A DNA stretch of 64,000 nt from positions 1,621,501 through 1,685,500 of the forward strand of contig NC_010376.1 of NCBI RefSeq assembly GCF_000010185.1. The letters run 5' to 3'. This document shows, piece by piece, positions 46,541 to 55,489 of this stretch. This stretch comes from Finegoldia magna ATCC 29328 (lineage in GTDB: Bacteria > Bacillota > Clostridia > Tissierellales > Peptoniphilaceae). The position numbers were made by a program, and so were the translations under genes. The notes beneath the pieces are model-generated. The model ran no database searches. It was not told where the DNA came from and saw nothing but the letters and a program-made list of their open reading frames with translations. Position 1 is the first letter of the stretch, and the number at the start of each line of letters is the position of its first letter.

Positions 46541-47206
46541 CTATATCAAAATCTCCGTCGTAAAAGCATTGTCCTCTGAATTTCTGTTGATGTAGCCATC
46601 GTATTTGTCGACGATTTCATCGATACTAATAAGTCCCAGGCCTCTGTTCTCGCCCTTTGTCGATTTAAAAATTCTGCCAAACTTCTCCTGCTTTTCGCTA
46701 CTTGTCTTGTTAGTAAATGAAATGTACAATTTATTGCCCTTCATATCCATGTAAAGCCTGATAAATCTGTCCTCTTCCGGCAAATTTCTAACCGATTCAA
46801 TCGCATTATCGAACAAATTCCCGATAATCGTCGCCAAATCGATATCTTTTATATCCAAAATATTCGAAATCTTGCAGTCGGCGATGCATTTTATGTTTTC
46901 ATTAGTCGCCATAGTAATCTTGGAATTCAAAATAGCATCCGCCATCCTATTTCCAGTCCTAATCACAGGTGCGATTGAATGCAAATTCTCATCCAAATTA
47001 TCCAAGTAGTTCTTGATAGATTCCATATCATTTTCAGCCACAAAAGAGCGCAAAGTTTGCAAGTGGTTTCTGTAATTGTGGCGAAATTTTCTGATATCAC
47101 GATACATATTCTCCACTTCTTGATAATGAGTGTTCAACAGTTGTTGTTGGTATTCAAAAATATCTTTTTTTGAAAACAAAATCCAAATTTTACTTAAAAA
47201 TCTCAT
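46541..47206 (-). CDS. Soluble GHKL-type histidine kinase (AgrC-like kinase core)
   Basis: A 221-residue kinase with the AgrC/LytS-type H box FRHNYRNHLQTL (phospho-acceptor His43), N box IIGNLFDNAIES near residue 140 and G box RGLGLISI near residue 191. No membrane helices precede the H box, although AgrC-like kinases usually have about 200 residues of sensor. The upstream stop codon of the regulator gene is seven bases away, so no sensor part is missing from the annotation. It may sense through a partner protein or be a cytoplasmic sensor. Confidence 0.88.
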   Translation of the reverse strand: MRFLSKIWILFSKKDIFEYQQQLLNTHYQEVENMYRDIRKFRHNYRNHLQTLRSFVAENDMESIKNYLDNLDENLHSIAPVIRTGNRMADAILNSKITMATNENIKCIADCKISNILDIKDIDLATIIGNLFDNAIESVRNLPEEDRFIRLYMDMKGNKLYISFTNKTSSEKQEKFGRIFKSTKGENRGLGLISIDEIVDKYDGYINRNSEDNAFTTEILI

Positions 47207-47213
47207 ATCTCAC

Positions 47214-47909
47214 CTAATAAAACTCAATAATTTTTCTGTTAAGCTCGTTGAACTTCGCATTTGACAACAAAAATTTGCTATCATCTTCCAACAAAACATA
47301 ATCCTTCTTTGTTTCTGCGATTTTTTCAATATTAATAATTTCCGAACGACTCACCTTGAAAAATCTGTCATCCAACATATCCAATAGTTGTGTCAACGTC
47401 ATCCTAATTCTGTAACTTTTATTTTGCGCGAAAATATCCACGTAATTTTTGTCCGAAATACAACTGAAGATATCCTTCAACAAAATCTTCGTATTAATCC
47501 CGTCGTCCTTTACGATAATGAACTTTTCCTTGTTGTTCATTTGATTAGTCGCCTTATCCAAAAGCTCGAAAAGTTTCTCTTTTTTTATAGGCTTAATCAA
47601 AAAATTCAAAGCATTGACATCATATCCGTATCCGATATATTCTGGATAACCGCTGATGAAAATAATCTGAATATCGGAATTTTTTTCACGAATTCTCTTG
47701 GATAATTCAACGCCATTAATTTTTTTCATCTCGACATCCAACAACAAAATATCTATCAAATCATTTTCATCGTAATTGAATATGAAATTTTCCCCCGATG
47801 AAAAAAGTTCAGTTTTCAAATCGATTTTGTTGATATCTGCCCATTCTTCGCAGTATTTCTTATACAAATTTCTTATATTTTCTTCGTCATCTACGATTGC
47901 AATATTCAT
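47214..47909 (-). CDS. LytTR-family response regulator (AgrA-like)
   Basis: A 231-residue protein with a receiver domain (acidic pair in MNIAIVDDEE, phospho-acceptor Asp58 in ILLLDVEM, conserved Lys in FLIKPI) and a C-terminal LytTR DNA-binding domain. The ATG at 47909 follows AGAGGTG; an in-frame ATG at 47981 would add an unrelated tail. Such regulators bind paired direct repeats and control bacteriocin, competence or virulence genes. The adjacent kinase and ABC exporter are its probable partner and target. Confidence 0.92.
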   Translation of the reverse strand: MNIAIVDDEENIRNLYKKYCEEWADINKIDLKTELFSSGENFIFNYDENDLIDILLLDVEMKKINGVELSKRIREKNSDIQIIFISGYPEYIGYGYDVNALNFLIKPIKKEKLFELLDKATNQMNNKEKFIIVKDDGINTKILLKDIFSCISDKNYVDIFAQNKSYRIRMTLTQLLDMLDDRFFKVSRSEIINIEKIAETKKDYVLLEDDSKFLLSNAKFNELNRKIIEFY

Positions 47910-47952
47910 AACACACCTCTGTCTTATTTTATCACAACAAATAATTTTCCAA

Positions 47953-47986
47953 TAAAAAAAGCTACTGACAACTTGTGCCAATAGCT
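47953..47986 (-). terminator. Terminator after galU
   Basis: AGCTATTGGCA and TGTCAGTAGCT pair around CAAGT with one or two wobbles; TTTTTTT follows on the minus strand. Confidence 0.8.
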
Positions 47987-47991
47987 AATAA

Positions 47992-48855
47992 TTATTTTTC
48001 TCGTAAAAATTCCAACAATTCGTCCTTTATTTTCTCATCATGTAGTGCAAAATCAACCGTAGCCTTCACAAACCCAAGCTTGTTACCGACATCGTATCTC
48101 TTGCCAATAAAATCATACGCAATCATCTTGCGTTTTTCTGCAAGCTTGTTCAAAGCATCAGTCAATTGAATTTCATTGTTCTTGCCGGGTTTCGTTTCAT
48201 GAAGAATCGGAAAAATATCCGGCGTTACAATGTATCTTCCAAGAATTGCCAAGTTAGTTGTAGCCTCTTCACGGCTTGGTTTTTCCACCAACGACTCAAC
48301 CTCAGTAATTCTATCCGAAGTCTTCACACCATTCACAATCCCGTACTTGTCTACATCTTCCCACGAAACTTCTTGCACACCCAAAATCGGTGATTCTTCC
48401 CTCTCGTAAATATCAGCCATTTGTTTGATGCAAGGAAGTTCATCAGAAGTATTGTAAATAATATCATCTCCCAACAAAATCGCAAAAGGCTCATCACCAA
48501 CAAAACTTTCTGCGTATTTTATCGCATCGCCAAGCCCGTTTTTCTTTTTCTGCCTAATCGTGTAGATGTTCGCCATCTTCGAAAGCTCGTGAATTTCTCC
48601 TGATATCTCCGAAGACTTCTTGTTCAATTCGTATTCCAATTCGAAATTCACATCAAAATAATCCTCGATAGATCCCTTATCCTTGCTTATAATAATCAAA
48701 ATATCCGTAATTCCAGAATCCACAACCTCCTTTACAATATGATGCAAAGTTGGTTTATCGTAGATTGGAAGCATTTCCTTCGGAACAGATTTCGATGCAG
48801 GAAGCATCCTCGTACCAAAACCCGCCGCAGGAATAACCGCTTTTCTTATCTTCAT
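47992..48855 (-). CDS. galU: UTP-glucose-1-phosphate uridylyltransferase
   Basis: A 287-residue nucleotidyltransferase making UDP-glucose for wall polymers and glycolipids. The N-terminal nucleotide loop AAGFGTRMLPASKSVPKEML is intact, and VEKPSREEA and GRYIVTPDIF are conserved GalU segments. Length is typical. GAGGAG precedes the start codon. Confidence 0.95.
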   Translation of the reverse strand: MKIRKAVIPAAGFGTRMLPASKSVPKEMLPIYDKPTLHHIVKEVVDSGITDILIIISKDKGSIEDYFDVNFELEYELNKKSSEISGEIHELSKMANIYTIRQKKKNGLGDAIKYAESFVGDEPFAILLGDDIIYNTSDELPCIKQMADIYEREESPILGVQEVSWEDVDKYGIVNGVKTSDRITEVESLVEKPSREEATTNLAILGRYIVTPDIFPILHETKPGKNNEIQLTDALNKLAEKRKMIAYDFIGKRYDVGNKLGFVKATVDFALHDEKIKDELLEFLREK

Positions 48856-49057
48856 TGTCGCTCCTCGTGTTAAAATTTTACGCCATAAATCATTTGTCTC
48901 TAATAATATTGTAACAAGAAATGTTGATTTTTGCTATAAGGGGGGGTGGTCGCAAGATTTTGAAGTCGCATGTGCTATCAAAAAGTGCAAAACCGATTTG
49001 CAAGCTCCATCTTTTTATTTTTGCTGTGAAAATTTTAAAAGCTTGTCCATGAAATAA
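48856..49057. other. Intergenic stretch upstream of galU
   Basis: This 200-base stretch holds no convincing gene. It includes a G7 run near 48942 and AT-rich sequence with the probable galU promoter. Pieces near 48955-49015 resemble degraded repeat material. Confidence 0.5.
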
Positions 49058-49240
49058 AAGCAGATTACTGAATTTGCTAAGAATATCGTCTGGAGAAAAT
49101 AATCAAAAATCCAAGCGAAATGACCCGTAAAAATCTCACTCGTGCCAGCCGAAGGCGCACTTGAGATTTTAGGGACATGAGCGTGAGGATTTTTTTATTT
49201 TCGTAAGCCAGATATTCGTGCAAATCAGTTTTTCTGCTTT
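49058..49240 (+). repeat. Palindromic intergenic repeat, type 1, copy 1
   Basis: A 183-bp imperfect palindrome. Successive paired arms are AGCAGATTACTG/CAGTTTTTCTGCT, GAATATCGTCTGG/CCAGATATTCG, AAAATCC/GGATTTT, TGACCC/GGGACA, AAATCTCA/TGAGATTT and GTGC/GCAC. It closely matches the copies at 62524 and 62811. Confidence 0.85.
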
Positions 49241-49340
49241 TCTATTAATATATATAGTGTGGGCAATTTTCTCCCTCGTTATGCAACTTGCCTATTTTTT
49301 GTTATGGTAACGGAAATAAAGTCGCGGCACAAGGATACGG

Positions 49341-49516
49341 AATAAAAGTCGTAACACGCATCGTCTGGCTTACGAAAATTGGCAAATTCTAATCTCGAAA
49401 TTCTAAAATCTCAAACTCGTGCTACGCACTCAGACAATGAGATTTTTTAACGAATTTCTTCGATTGAATTTGGCACAATTTTCTCCAGATGACTCGCTTA
49501 GTTACGAGCTTTTATT
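49341..49516 (-). repeat. Palindromic intergenic repeat, type 2, copy 1 (inverted)
   Basis: A 176-bp imperfect palindrome with ends AATAAAAG-TCGTAAC and GTTACGAGCTTTTATT and a central AAATCTCA/TGAGATTTT stem. It is the reverse complement orientation of the copies at 60469 and 60733. Confidence 0.85.
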
Positions 49517-49532
49517 ATGAGTGCTACATTTT

Positions 49533-49567
49533 AAAAAAATAGGCAAGACCTGTGATCTTACCTATTT
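49533..49567 (-). terminator. Terminator after clpB
   Basis: AAATAGGTAAGA and TCTTGCCTATTT pair (one wobble) and are followed by TTTT on the minus strand. Confidence 0.8.
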
Positions 49568-49576
49568 CCTCAAAAT

Positions 49577-52162
49577 CTATTTCTTTTTAATTCCCAATTC
49601 ACCATCTACATTTGTGATAACGACAGTGTCTTTGTCAGTTACAGTTCCTTTTATCAATTCACGTCCAAGTTTTGTTTCGACGTTGGATTCGATAAATCTC
49701 TTAACAGGTCTTGCACCGTACAACACATCGTATGCTTTGTCGATAATCAAATCTTCTGCAGATTCGTCGATTTCGATAGTGATTTGTCTGTCTTCCAATT
49801 GTTTTTGCAACAATGAAACTTGTTTTTCAATAATCTTGTAGATGTCATCTTTTGTCAAAGGTTTGAACATTACGATATCGTCAATTCTGTTCAAAAATTC
49901 TGGTTTGAATCTGGATTTCAATTCGTCCATTACAGAATTTCTGCTTTCATCAGAAATATTTCCGTTGTCGTCAATTCCTTCAATCAAATCCATCGAGCCA
50001 ATGTTACTTGTCATGATGATGATTGTGTTTTTGAAATCGACAGTTCTACCTTTGTTGTCTGTCAAACGTCCGTCATCCAAAACTTGCAACAAAATGTTGA
50101 ACACATCTGGATGCGCTTTTTCGATTTCGTCGAACAAAATCACTGAGTATGGTTTTCTTCTGACAGCTTCAGTTAGTTGACCACCTTCATCATATCCAAC
50201 ATATCCTGGAGGAGCTCCGACAAGTCTACTTACTGCGTGTTTTTCCATATATTCTGACATATCGATACGAATCAAATTCTTTTCGTCATCAAACATATTT
50301 TCAGTCAACGCTTTTGCAAGTTCTGTCTTACCAACACCAGTTGGTCCAAGGAATATAAACGAACCGATTGGTCTGTTGAGCGATTTCAAACCACTTCTAG
50401 CTCTGATGATTGCATCAGTCACAGCAGTTACAGCTTCATCTTGTCCCACAACTCTCTTGTGCAACAACTTGTCCATATTCAAAATCTTGTCACGTTCTGT
50501 TTCCACTAATTTTGTCACAGGAATTGATGTCCACTTGCTTACAACTTCTGCGATTTCATCTTCAGTTACGCTTTCTTTTATAATTGAACTGTCATCTTCG
50601 TCCATTTTCTTGTTCAATTCTTCAAGTTTGTTTTCAAGTTCGACTAATTTTCCGTATTTTAATTCAGACAATTTTTCAAAATCGTATTTTCTTTGAGCTT
50701 CTTCCATTTCGTGTTTTACAGCTTCTATTTCAGATTTTGTGTCCTTGATTTCGTCGACCTTGGATTTTTGTTGAGTCCATTCCATATACATCGCATCAAA
50801 CTCGTTTTTAGTATCTTGCAATTCTTTTTCCAAATTTTCGAGTCTGATCTTGCTCATCTCATCGTCTTCTTTGTTCAAAGCAGCACGTTCGATTTCAAGT
50901 TGCAATATTTTTCTCTTAGTTTCGTCGATGCTTTCAGGCATAGAATCTATCTCAGTTCTAACCATCGCACTCGCTTCGTCCATCAAATCAATCGCCTTAT
51001 CCGGCAAAAATCTGTCAGTAATATATCTGTCCGACAAAGTTGCCGCAGCGATTACAGCATTGTCAGTGATTTTGATTCCGTGATAAATCTCGTATTTGTC
51101 CTTGATACCACGCAATATCGAAATAGTGTCTTCAACTGAAGGCTCTTCTACCAAAACTTTTTGGAATCTTCTTTCCAATGCGCCATCTGTTTCGATGTAT
51201 TTTCTGTATTCATCCAAAGTTGTAGCGCCGATTGTTCTTATTTCACCACGTGCAAGCATTGGCTTCAACAAGTTTGCTGCATCCATTGCACCTTCTGATT
51301 TGCCAGCTCCGACCAAAGTGTGAATTTCGTCGATAAACATAATGATTTTGCCATCAGAATCTGCAACTTCTTTCAACACAGCCTTCAATCTTTCTTCGAA
51401 TTCTCCTCTAAATTTCGCACCGGCAATCAAACTTCCCATATCCAATGCAAAAATAGATTTGTTTCTCAAAGTTTCTGGAACATCGTCATTGACAATTCTA
51501 AGCGCCAAGCCTTCCACAATCGCAGTTTTACCAACACCAGGTTGACCAATCAACACAGGATTGTTCTTCGTTCTACGACTCAAAATCCTAACGCTGTGTC
51601 TGATTTCATCGTCACGACCGATAACTGGATCAAGCTTGCCTTCTTTTGCCAAATCAGTCAAATTACGACCGTATTTTGCCAACACATCAGTTGTATCTTC
51701 TGGATTATCAGAATCTACCTTTTGATTTCCTCTCAAATCCTTCAAATTAGATGTGAAGTTTTGTTTGTTGACATTAAAATCTTTCAACAAAACAGCACTA
51801 ACAGTGTTTTTTTCTCCCAAAATACTCATAAAAATGTGTTCAACAGAAATGAAACTGTCTCCCATGGACTTTGCTTCGTCTTCTGCCTTCAACAAAATTC
51901 TTTGGAAAGCAGTGCTTGGGTACACACTAGATTGACTGTCGTTTTTTGGAAGAGAATCTATTTTTTGATTAAAAGCGCTCACGATTTTCTTGTAATCAGC
52001 GCCGATTTTTTGAATAGTCTTTGCAACTATTGAATCTGAATCAGACAATAACGCAAAACTCAAATGAACATCCGTAACTTCTGGATTTCCCAATTTTATC
52101 GCAGTATTTTGCGCATCTTGAATTGCTTGAACAGATTTTTGCGTGAATTTATTTAAATCCAT
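49577..52162 (-). CDS. clpB: Chaperone ClpB
   Basis: An 861-residue Hsp100 disaggregase. It has an N-terminal Clp repeat domain (1-145), a first AAA+ module with GQPGVGKTA, the long coiled-coil middle domain (about 400-530) that distinguishes ClpB from ClpC, and a second AAA+ module with GPTGVGKTE. It resolves protein aggregates with DnaK-DnaJ. It lies 18 bases after a dnaJ-like gene under a CtsR-type operator. Confidence 0.97.
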   Translation of the reverse strand: MDLNKFTQKSVQAIQDAQNTAIKLGNPEVTDVHLSFALLSDSDSIVAKTIQKIGADYKKIVSAFNQKIDSLPKNDSQSSVYPSTAFQRILLKAEDEAKSMGDSFISVEHIFMSILGEKNTVSAVLLKDFNVNKQNFTSNLKDLRGNQKVDSDNPEDTTDVLAKYGRNLTDLAKEGKLDPVIGRDDEIRHSVRILSRRTKNNPVLIGQPGVGKTAIVEGLALRIVNDDVPETLRNKSIFALDMGSLIAGAKFRGEFEERLKAVLKEVADSDGKIIMFIDEIHTLVGAGKSEGAMDAANLLKPMLARGEIRTIGATTLDEYRKYIETDGALERRFQKVLVEEPSVEDTISILRGIKDKYEIYHGIKITDNAVIAAATLSDRYITDRFLPDKAIDLMDEASAMVRTEIDSMPESIDETKRKILQLEIERAALNKEDDEMSKIRLENLEKELQDTKNEFDAMYMEWTQQKSKVDEIKDTKSEIEAVKHEMEEAQRKYDFEKLSELKYGKLVELENKLEELNKKMDEDDSSIIKESVTEDEIAEVVSKWTSIPVTKLVETERDKILNMDKLLHKRVVGQDEAVTAVTDAIIRARSGLKSLNRPIGSFIFLGPTGVGKTELAKALTENMFDDEKNLIRIDMSEYMEKHAVSRLVGAPPGYVGYDEGGQLTEAVRRKPYSVILFDEIEKAHPDVFNILLQVLDDGRLTDNKGRTVDFKNTIIIMTSNIGSMDLIEGIDDNGNISDESRNSVMDELKSRFKPEFLNRIDDIVMFKPLTKDDIYKIIEKQVSLLQKQLEDRQITIEIDESAEDLIIDKAYDVLYGARPVKRFIESNVETKLGRELIKGTVTDKDTVVITNVDGELGIKKK

Positions 52163-52180
52163 AAACCTTACCCCCTAACA

Positions 52181-53125
52181 TTATTCAGATAATTCGTATA
52201 ATTGTTTATATAATTTTTCTTGTTCTTCATTTAATTTTGTAGGATTTACGATGGAAATTTCAAGATACAAATCACCTTTGACACCTTTCATATCCACGAA
52301 TCCCTTATCTTTAATCCTAATTCTTTGATTAGCCTTGATATTTTTCGGAATCTTAACCTTGATTCTTTCGCCACTAATCGTTTCAACATTAATTGATTTT
52401 CCAAAATAAGCTTCCCATGGTTTAAGTTCAACCTTCTTGATGATATTGTGATCTTCAAGCTTGTTGTACACATCAACCAAGTTAATCTTCACGTAAATGT
52501 CCCCGTCAACGCCGAATTTTTCGCCCTTGACCTTAATCTTCTTGCCAGGCAAAATTCCTTTTGGAATTTTCAAATTCAAATTAATACTTTTATCTCCAAT
52601 CATAAGTCCCAATCTTTTTTCTACACCATTGTAGATATCTGATAGGGAAACGGAAATGTCCGTGTCGTATCTTTGCCTTGGTTGAGATTTTCTTCCAGCG
52701 CCTTTGAATCCGCCGAAAATATCGGAAAATCCTCCGCCGCTACCTTGTCCACCCGAGAAAAACGCGTTGAAAAAGTCCGAGAATCCTCCGCCACTGCCAC
52801 CAGTAGTGTAAGTGTACGAGCCAGAATTCTTGCCGAAACCACCGAATCCACCGAAGCCTCCAAAATCATACGCATTCGGATCGAAGTTTTGTCCGCCTTG
52901 GAAATTATAATTCGAGCCAAACATATCGTATTTTTTACGCTTATCCTCGTTACCCAAAACCTCATAAGCCTCGTTGATTTCCTTAAATTTTTCTTGTGAT
53001 TTCTCATCGCCTTTATTTAAATCAGGGTGATATTTCTTGGCGAGTTTGCGGTATGCTTTTTTAATTTCTTGGGAGCTCGCCTTTTTATCCACCCCCAAAA
53101 CTTTATAATAATCTTTATATTCCAT
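52181..53125 (-). CDS. DnaJ-family co-chaperone without zinc finger (CbpA-like)
   Basis: A 314-residue protein with J domain ([15 protein letters not shown] at residues 33-35), a Gly/Phe-rich stretch (about 70-150) and a C-terminal substrate-binding domain. The CxxCxGxG zinc repeats of DnaJ are absent, so it is CbpA-like. The ATG at 53125 follows GGGAGG; an in-frame ATG at 53236 lies upstream of the promoter and is rejected. Pairing with clpB suggests a dedicated disaggregation partner. Confidence 0.92.
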   Translation of the reverse strand: MEYKDYYKVLGVDKKASSQEIKKAYRKLAKKYHPDLNKGDEKSQEKFKEINEAYEVLGNEDKRKKYDMFGSNYNFQGGQNFDPNAYDFGGFGGFGGFGKNSGSYTYTTGGSGGGFSDFFNAFFSGGQGSGGGFSDIFGGFKGAGRKSQPRQRYDTDISVSLSDIYNGVEKRLGLMIGDKSINLNLKIPKGILPGKKIKVKGEKFGVDGDIYVKINLVDVYNKLEDHNIIKKVELKPWEAYFGKSINVETISGERIKVKIPKNIKANQRIRIKDKGFVDMKGVKGDLYLEISIVNPTKLNEEQEKLYKQLYELSE

Positions 53126-53145
53126 AAAAAACCTCCCATTTTGTT

Positions 53146-53199
53146 TTTGACTTTCTTTGACCTTAATAATATTATACACCCTTACGAGTGCATAATCAA
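53146..53199 (-). promoter_or_regulatory. Heat-shock promoter with CtsR operator
   Basis: On the minus strand TTGATT (53194-53199), 17 bases, TATAAT (53171-53176). Just downstream GGTCAAA-GAA-AGTCAAA (53146-53162) is an exact match to the CtsR heptad repeat. A repressor there would block the dnaJ-like-clpB operon at normal temperature. ctsR itself is not in the window. Confidence 0.88.
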
Positions 53200-53225
53200 T
53201 AATATTTTCAATCTTTGAAATTTCT

Positions 53226-53264
53226 TTGACTTTCAAATTTATTTCTTGACTTTCAAATTTATTT
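53226..53264 (-). repeat. Two 19-bp direct repeats upstream of the heat-shock promoter
   Basis: TTGACTTTCAAATTTATTT occurs at 53226-53244 and 53246-53264. Each has an AAAGTCAA half-site on the minus strand, like half of a CtsR box, so they may be auxiliary sites. Confidence 0.7.
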
Positions 53265-53315
53265 TTTGATTTTTATTTTGATTTGTATTTCAAAATTTTA
53301 TTTTTCAATTAAATT

Positions 53316-53981
53316 TTACATCCAAATAGAATGATCCTTGCCCGATCCAATTTCGAAATGATATTTTACAATTCCCAAATCGACCTTCGCTGACGGAGCA
53401 AACCTCGCCTTCGCCTTCACCTTACCATCAACCAAAGTCAGCATAAATTTTTGTTGATTAATCGCAGTCGGAGCATTCAACGCACAATCCACACCATCCT
53501 TGAACCATTGTGGAGAGTCTTCATTCACATTTGACACTTGTTTGGGAAGTTTGCTCTTGCGACTGTAACCCCAATTTGCAGGAATACCGAACGCAATCAC
53601 AATCACCAAATTTTCGTTTGGTTCTATGTATTTTTTAATATTCTTCTTATTATATGTAAGAGCAACCCAGCACGAACCCAAACCCAAATTCATAAGCTCC
53701 ATCACAAGCTTCTCGCCGTAATATCCACAAACCTCGCTCAAATCATTGCCGACACCCTTCATAATCAGAAAATTATTCACATTCTCAAACTTCCCATACT
53801 TTGCAAGCTTCGAATTGAACCCTTCCTTGTCATCAAACACAGCCCTTATATTCAAATTCGATTCACGGTTAACCTCACAAACCTTCTCTTCGATAATCTT
53901 CTTCACAGAAGAATCAATCTCTTCATCAATGTATTTTCTAACAGAATGCCTCTTATTCATCAACTCTAAAATATTCACCAT
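53316..53981 (-). CDS. Nitroreductase-like flavoprotein
   Basis: A 221-residue protein with the start RHSVRKY typical of nitroreductases and a later GLGSCWVALTYN and IAFGIPANWGYSRKSKLPK. The C-terminal NAPTAINQQKFMLTLVDG suggests the TM1586-type subgroup. These FMN enzymes reduce nitro or quinone compounds or have unknown substrates. A GAGGGGG ribosome site precedes the ATG. Confidence 0.8.
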   Translation of the reverse strand: MVNILELMNKRHSVRKYIDEEIDSSVKKIIEEKVCEVNRESNLNIRAVFDDKEGFNSKLAKYGKFENVNNFLIMKGVGNDLSEVCGYYGEKLVMELMNLGLGSCWVALTYNKKNIKKYIEPNENLVIVIAFGIPANWGYSRKSKLPKQVSNVNEDSPQWFKDGVDCALNAPTAINQQKFMLTLVDGKVKAKARFAPSAKVDLGIVKYHFEIGSGKDHSIWM

Positions 53982-54095
53982 GTCCCCCTCATTAAAATAT
54001 ATATATTATAATATACCACAAATCGCACCAATTCATGCAAAATCTACAAATACAACACACCAGCTTATTAGAAAAAACTCCGTAAATTTTCCCAA

Positions 54096-54123
54096 ATAAA
54101 AAATGGAATCGCAGCGATTCCAT
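54096..54123 (-). terminator. Terminator after the sigma factor gene
   Basis: ATGGAATCG and CGATTCCAT pair perfectly around CTG; TTTTTT follows on the minus strand. Confidence 0.85.
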
Positions 54124-54155
54124 CTATATAAACCCACCCATTCCACACCCTACAA

Positions 54156-54695
54156 TCAATACATCTTGCGCAAATTCTCCAACGCCTTACTTCTTGTATT
54201 GTAGAAAGTGGACTGTTTCATATTCAATTTTTGGCAAATCTCCCTCGCACTTTTTTCTCGAAGGAAATTCTCGTAAATAATCTTCTGTTGTTTCTCGGGA
54301 AGCTTGCGTACCCTCTCGTAAAGCTGTTTAATCTCCAACCTATCCTCAAAATCCTTTTCGATATTCTCATCAGATTCAATCAAATTCATTATTTCATCAC
54401 CATCCTCATTCGTAAAATTAAGCGATGCAACACTTCTTCTCGGATTCTTCTTCAAATAGAAAAACCTCAACCTCTGCTTCAAATAATAATTGAACGGAAC
54501 CTTCTTCGAAGCATCATACTCCATAATCGCATACATAATCTCGGTCTTGCCATCATCCACAAGCTCCTCAAAAATATCCGTCCTATCATAATAATTTTTG
54601 ATACTGCTGATAATCAACGGCTCAAAAGCCTTGTAAATTCTCTTGTCATTTAAAATTTTCTTGTTCACAATATAATCTATCTCATCGTATTTCAT
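54156..54695 (-). CDS. Sigma-70 family RNA polymerase sigma factor (small, alternative)
   Basis: A 179-residue protein with a region 2-like N-terminal half (IFEELVDDGKTEIMYAIMEYDAS) and a region 4 helix-turn-helix, SAREICQKLNMKQSTFYNTR. Start 54695 is chosen because AAGGAG stands nine bases before it, whereas the ATG at 54704 abuts it. Such small sigma factors direct special programmes such as competence or phage-like functions. It diverges from a ComK-like gene 230 bases away. Confidence 0.82.
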   Translation of the reverse strand: MKYDEIDYIVNKKILNDKRIYKAFEPLIISSIKNYYDRTDIFEELVDDGKTEIMYAIMEYDASKKVPFNYYLKQRLRFFYLKKNPRRSVASLNFTNEDGDEIMNLIESDENIEKDFEDRLEIKQLYERVRKLPEKQQKIIYENFLREKSAREICQKLNMKQSTFYNTRSKALENLRKMY

Positions 54696-54933
54696 GATTT
54701 CCATCTCCTTTTTTACAATTTTACAATCGATAAGAAAATTTTATAAATCAAGAATGAAACGAAAAACAACATCAAAACAAATAGTAACAGCATGAATTAA
54801 CAAAAATTTTCACAAAAATCAATCTCCATTCCACAAAAAACAAATCAATTCATTGTGAAATTCAATTCAAAACACTTGTGTAGGAACGTATGTTCTATTA
54901 TAATAAAATTATCATAAAATAAAAGGAGAATTT

Positions 54934-55386
54934 ATGAAACAATTACAAGCAATCATTCCGATATACGTAGACAATATCGGCAATGCAGTCCAACTTTATT
55001 TTAATGATTTCACCACTACAAGTTATTGTTCATTGGATTGTTGTATCAAAAAAATCGCCCGCAACCAATTATTAGACATCACTGAAGCGAAAAAATTAAT
55101 CAAAAAATCACTGAACATAACCAAAAATCCTCCTATTTGTTTTAAAAACGGAACCTACTGCATGATCAAAGTCAGAAAACCAATAACTAAAAACGATGGA
55201 AGCTACGGACTATTCAACATCGACTCCATCGAAACAATCGAAACAGGAAGCCTCACACTAAAAAGCAATGAGAAAATCGCAACACTTGAATCCAAGAAAA
55301 GCATCGAAGACAAAATTCAAAAAGCAAAACTCGCAAGACTCTTGATAGACGATTACACAACAAACTTGGACATACTCACCAAATAA
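54934..55386 (+). CDS. ComK-like putative competence regulator
   Basis: A 150-residue protein. The order of cysteine-rich SYCSLDCCIKKIARNQ, an NPPICFKNG turn, GSYGLFNIDSIETIE, and ESKKSIEDKIQKAKLAR resembles the ComK core (SCRFFG..., KPPIMVDP, GWISHVHV, SYNSFENQVYRTA) in order and spacing, from memory. ComK activates late competence genes in Bacillus. The similarity is weak. The gene follows a TATAAT at about 54898 and AAAAGGAG. Confidence 0.5.
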   Translation: MKQLQAIIPIYVDNIGNAVQLYFNDFTTTSYCSLDCCIKKIARNQLLDITEAKKLIKKSLNITKNPPICFKNGTYCMIKVRKPITKNDGSYGLFNIDSIETIETGSLTLKSNEKIATLESKKSIEDKIQKAKLARLLIDDYTTNLDILTK

Positions 55387-55394
55387 TAATCAAA

Positions 55395-55425
55395 AAAAAC
55401 TGATACATCTCGTATCAGTTTTTCG
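55395..55425 (+). terminator. Terminator after the ComK-like gene
   Basis: AACTGATAC and GTATCAGTT pair around ATCTC and are followed by TTT. Confidence 0.85.
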
Positions 55426-55429
55426 CATT

Positions 55430-55458
55430 AAAAAATGGGACCAAAATTAGTCCCATTT
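55430..55458 (-). terminator. Terminator after the first LPKAG surface gene
   Basis: AAATGGGAC and GTCCCATTT pair; TTTTT follows on the minus strand. Confidence 0.82.
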
Positions 55459-55489
55459 TCTATATTAATCGTTCGTTATCCAAGATTAA

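Noticed and set aside
46541-47206. Truncated kinase pseudogene
   Set aside because: All kinase boxes are intact and the start has a good ribosome site formed at the end of the regulator gene, so the gene appears complete.
49058-49516. Insertion sequence
   Set aside because: The repeats have no transposase frame; only a non-autonomous element remains possible.
51320-52033. Plus-strand open frame of 237 codons inside clpB
   Set aside because: It is antisense to a clearly conserved ClpB frame and has no family resemblance.
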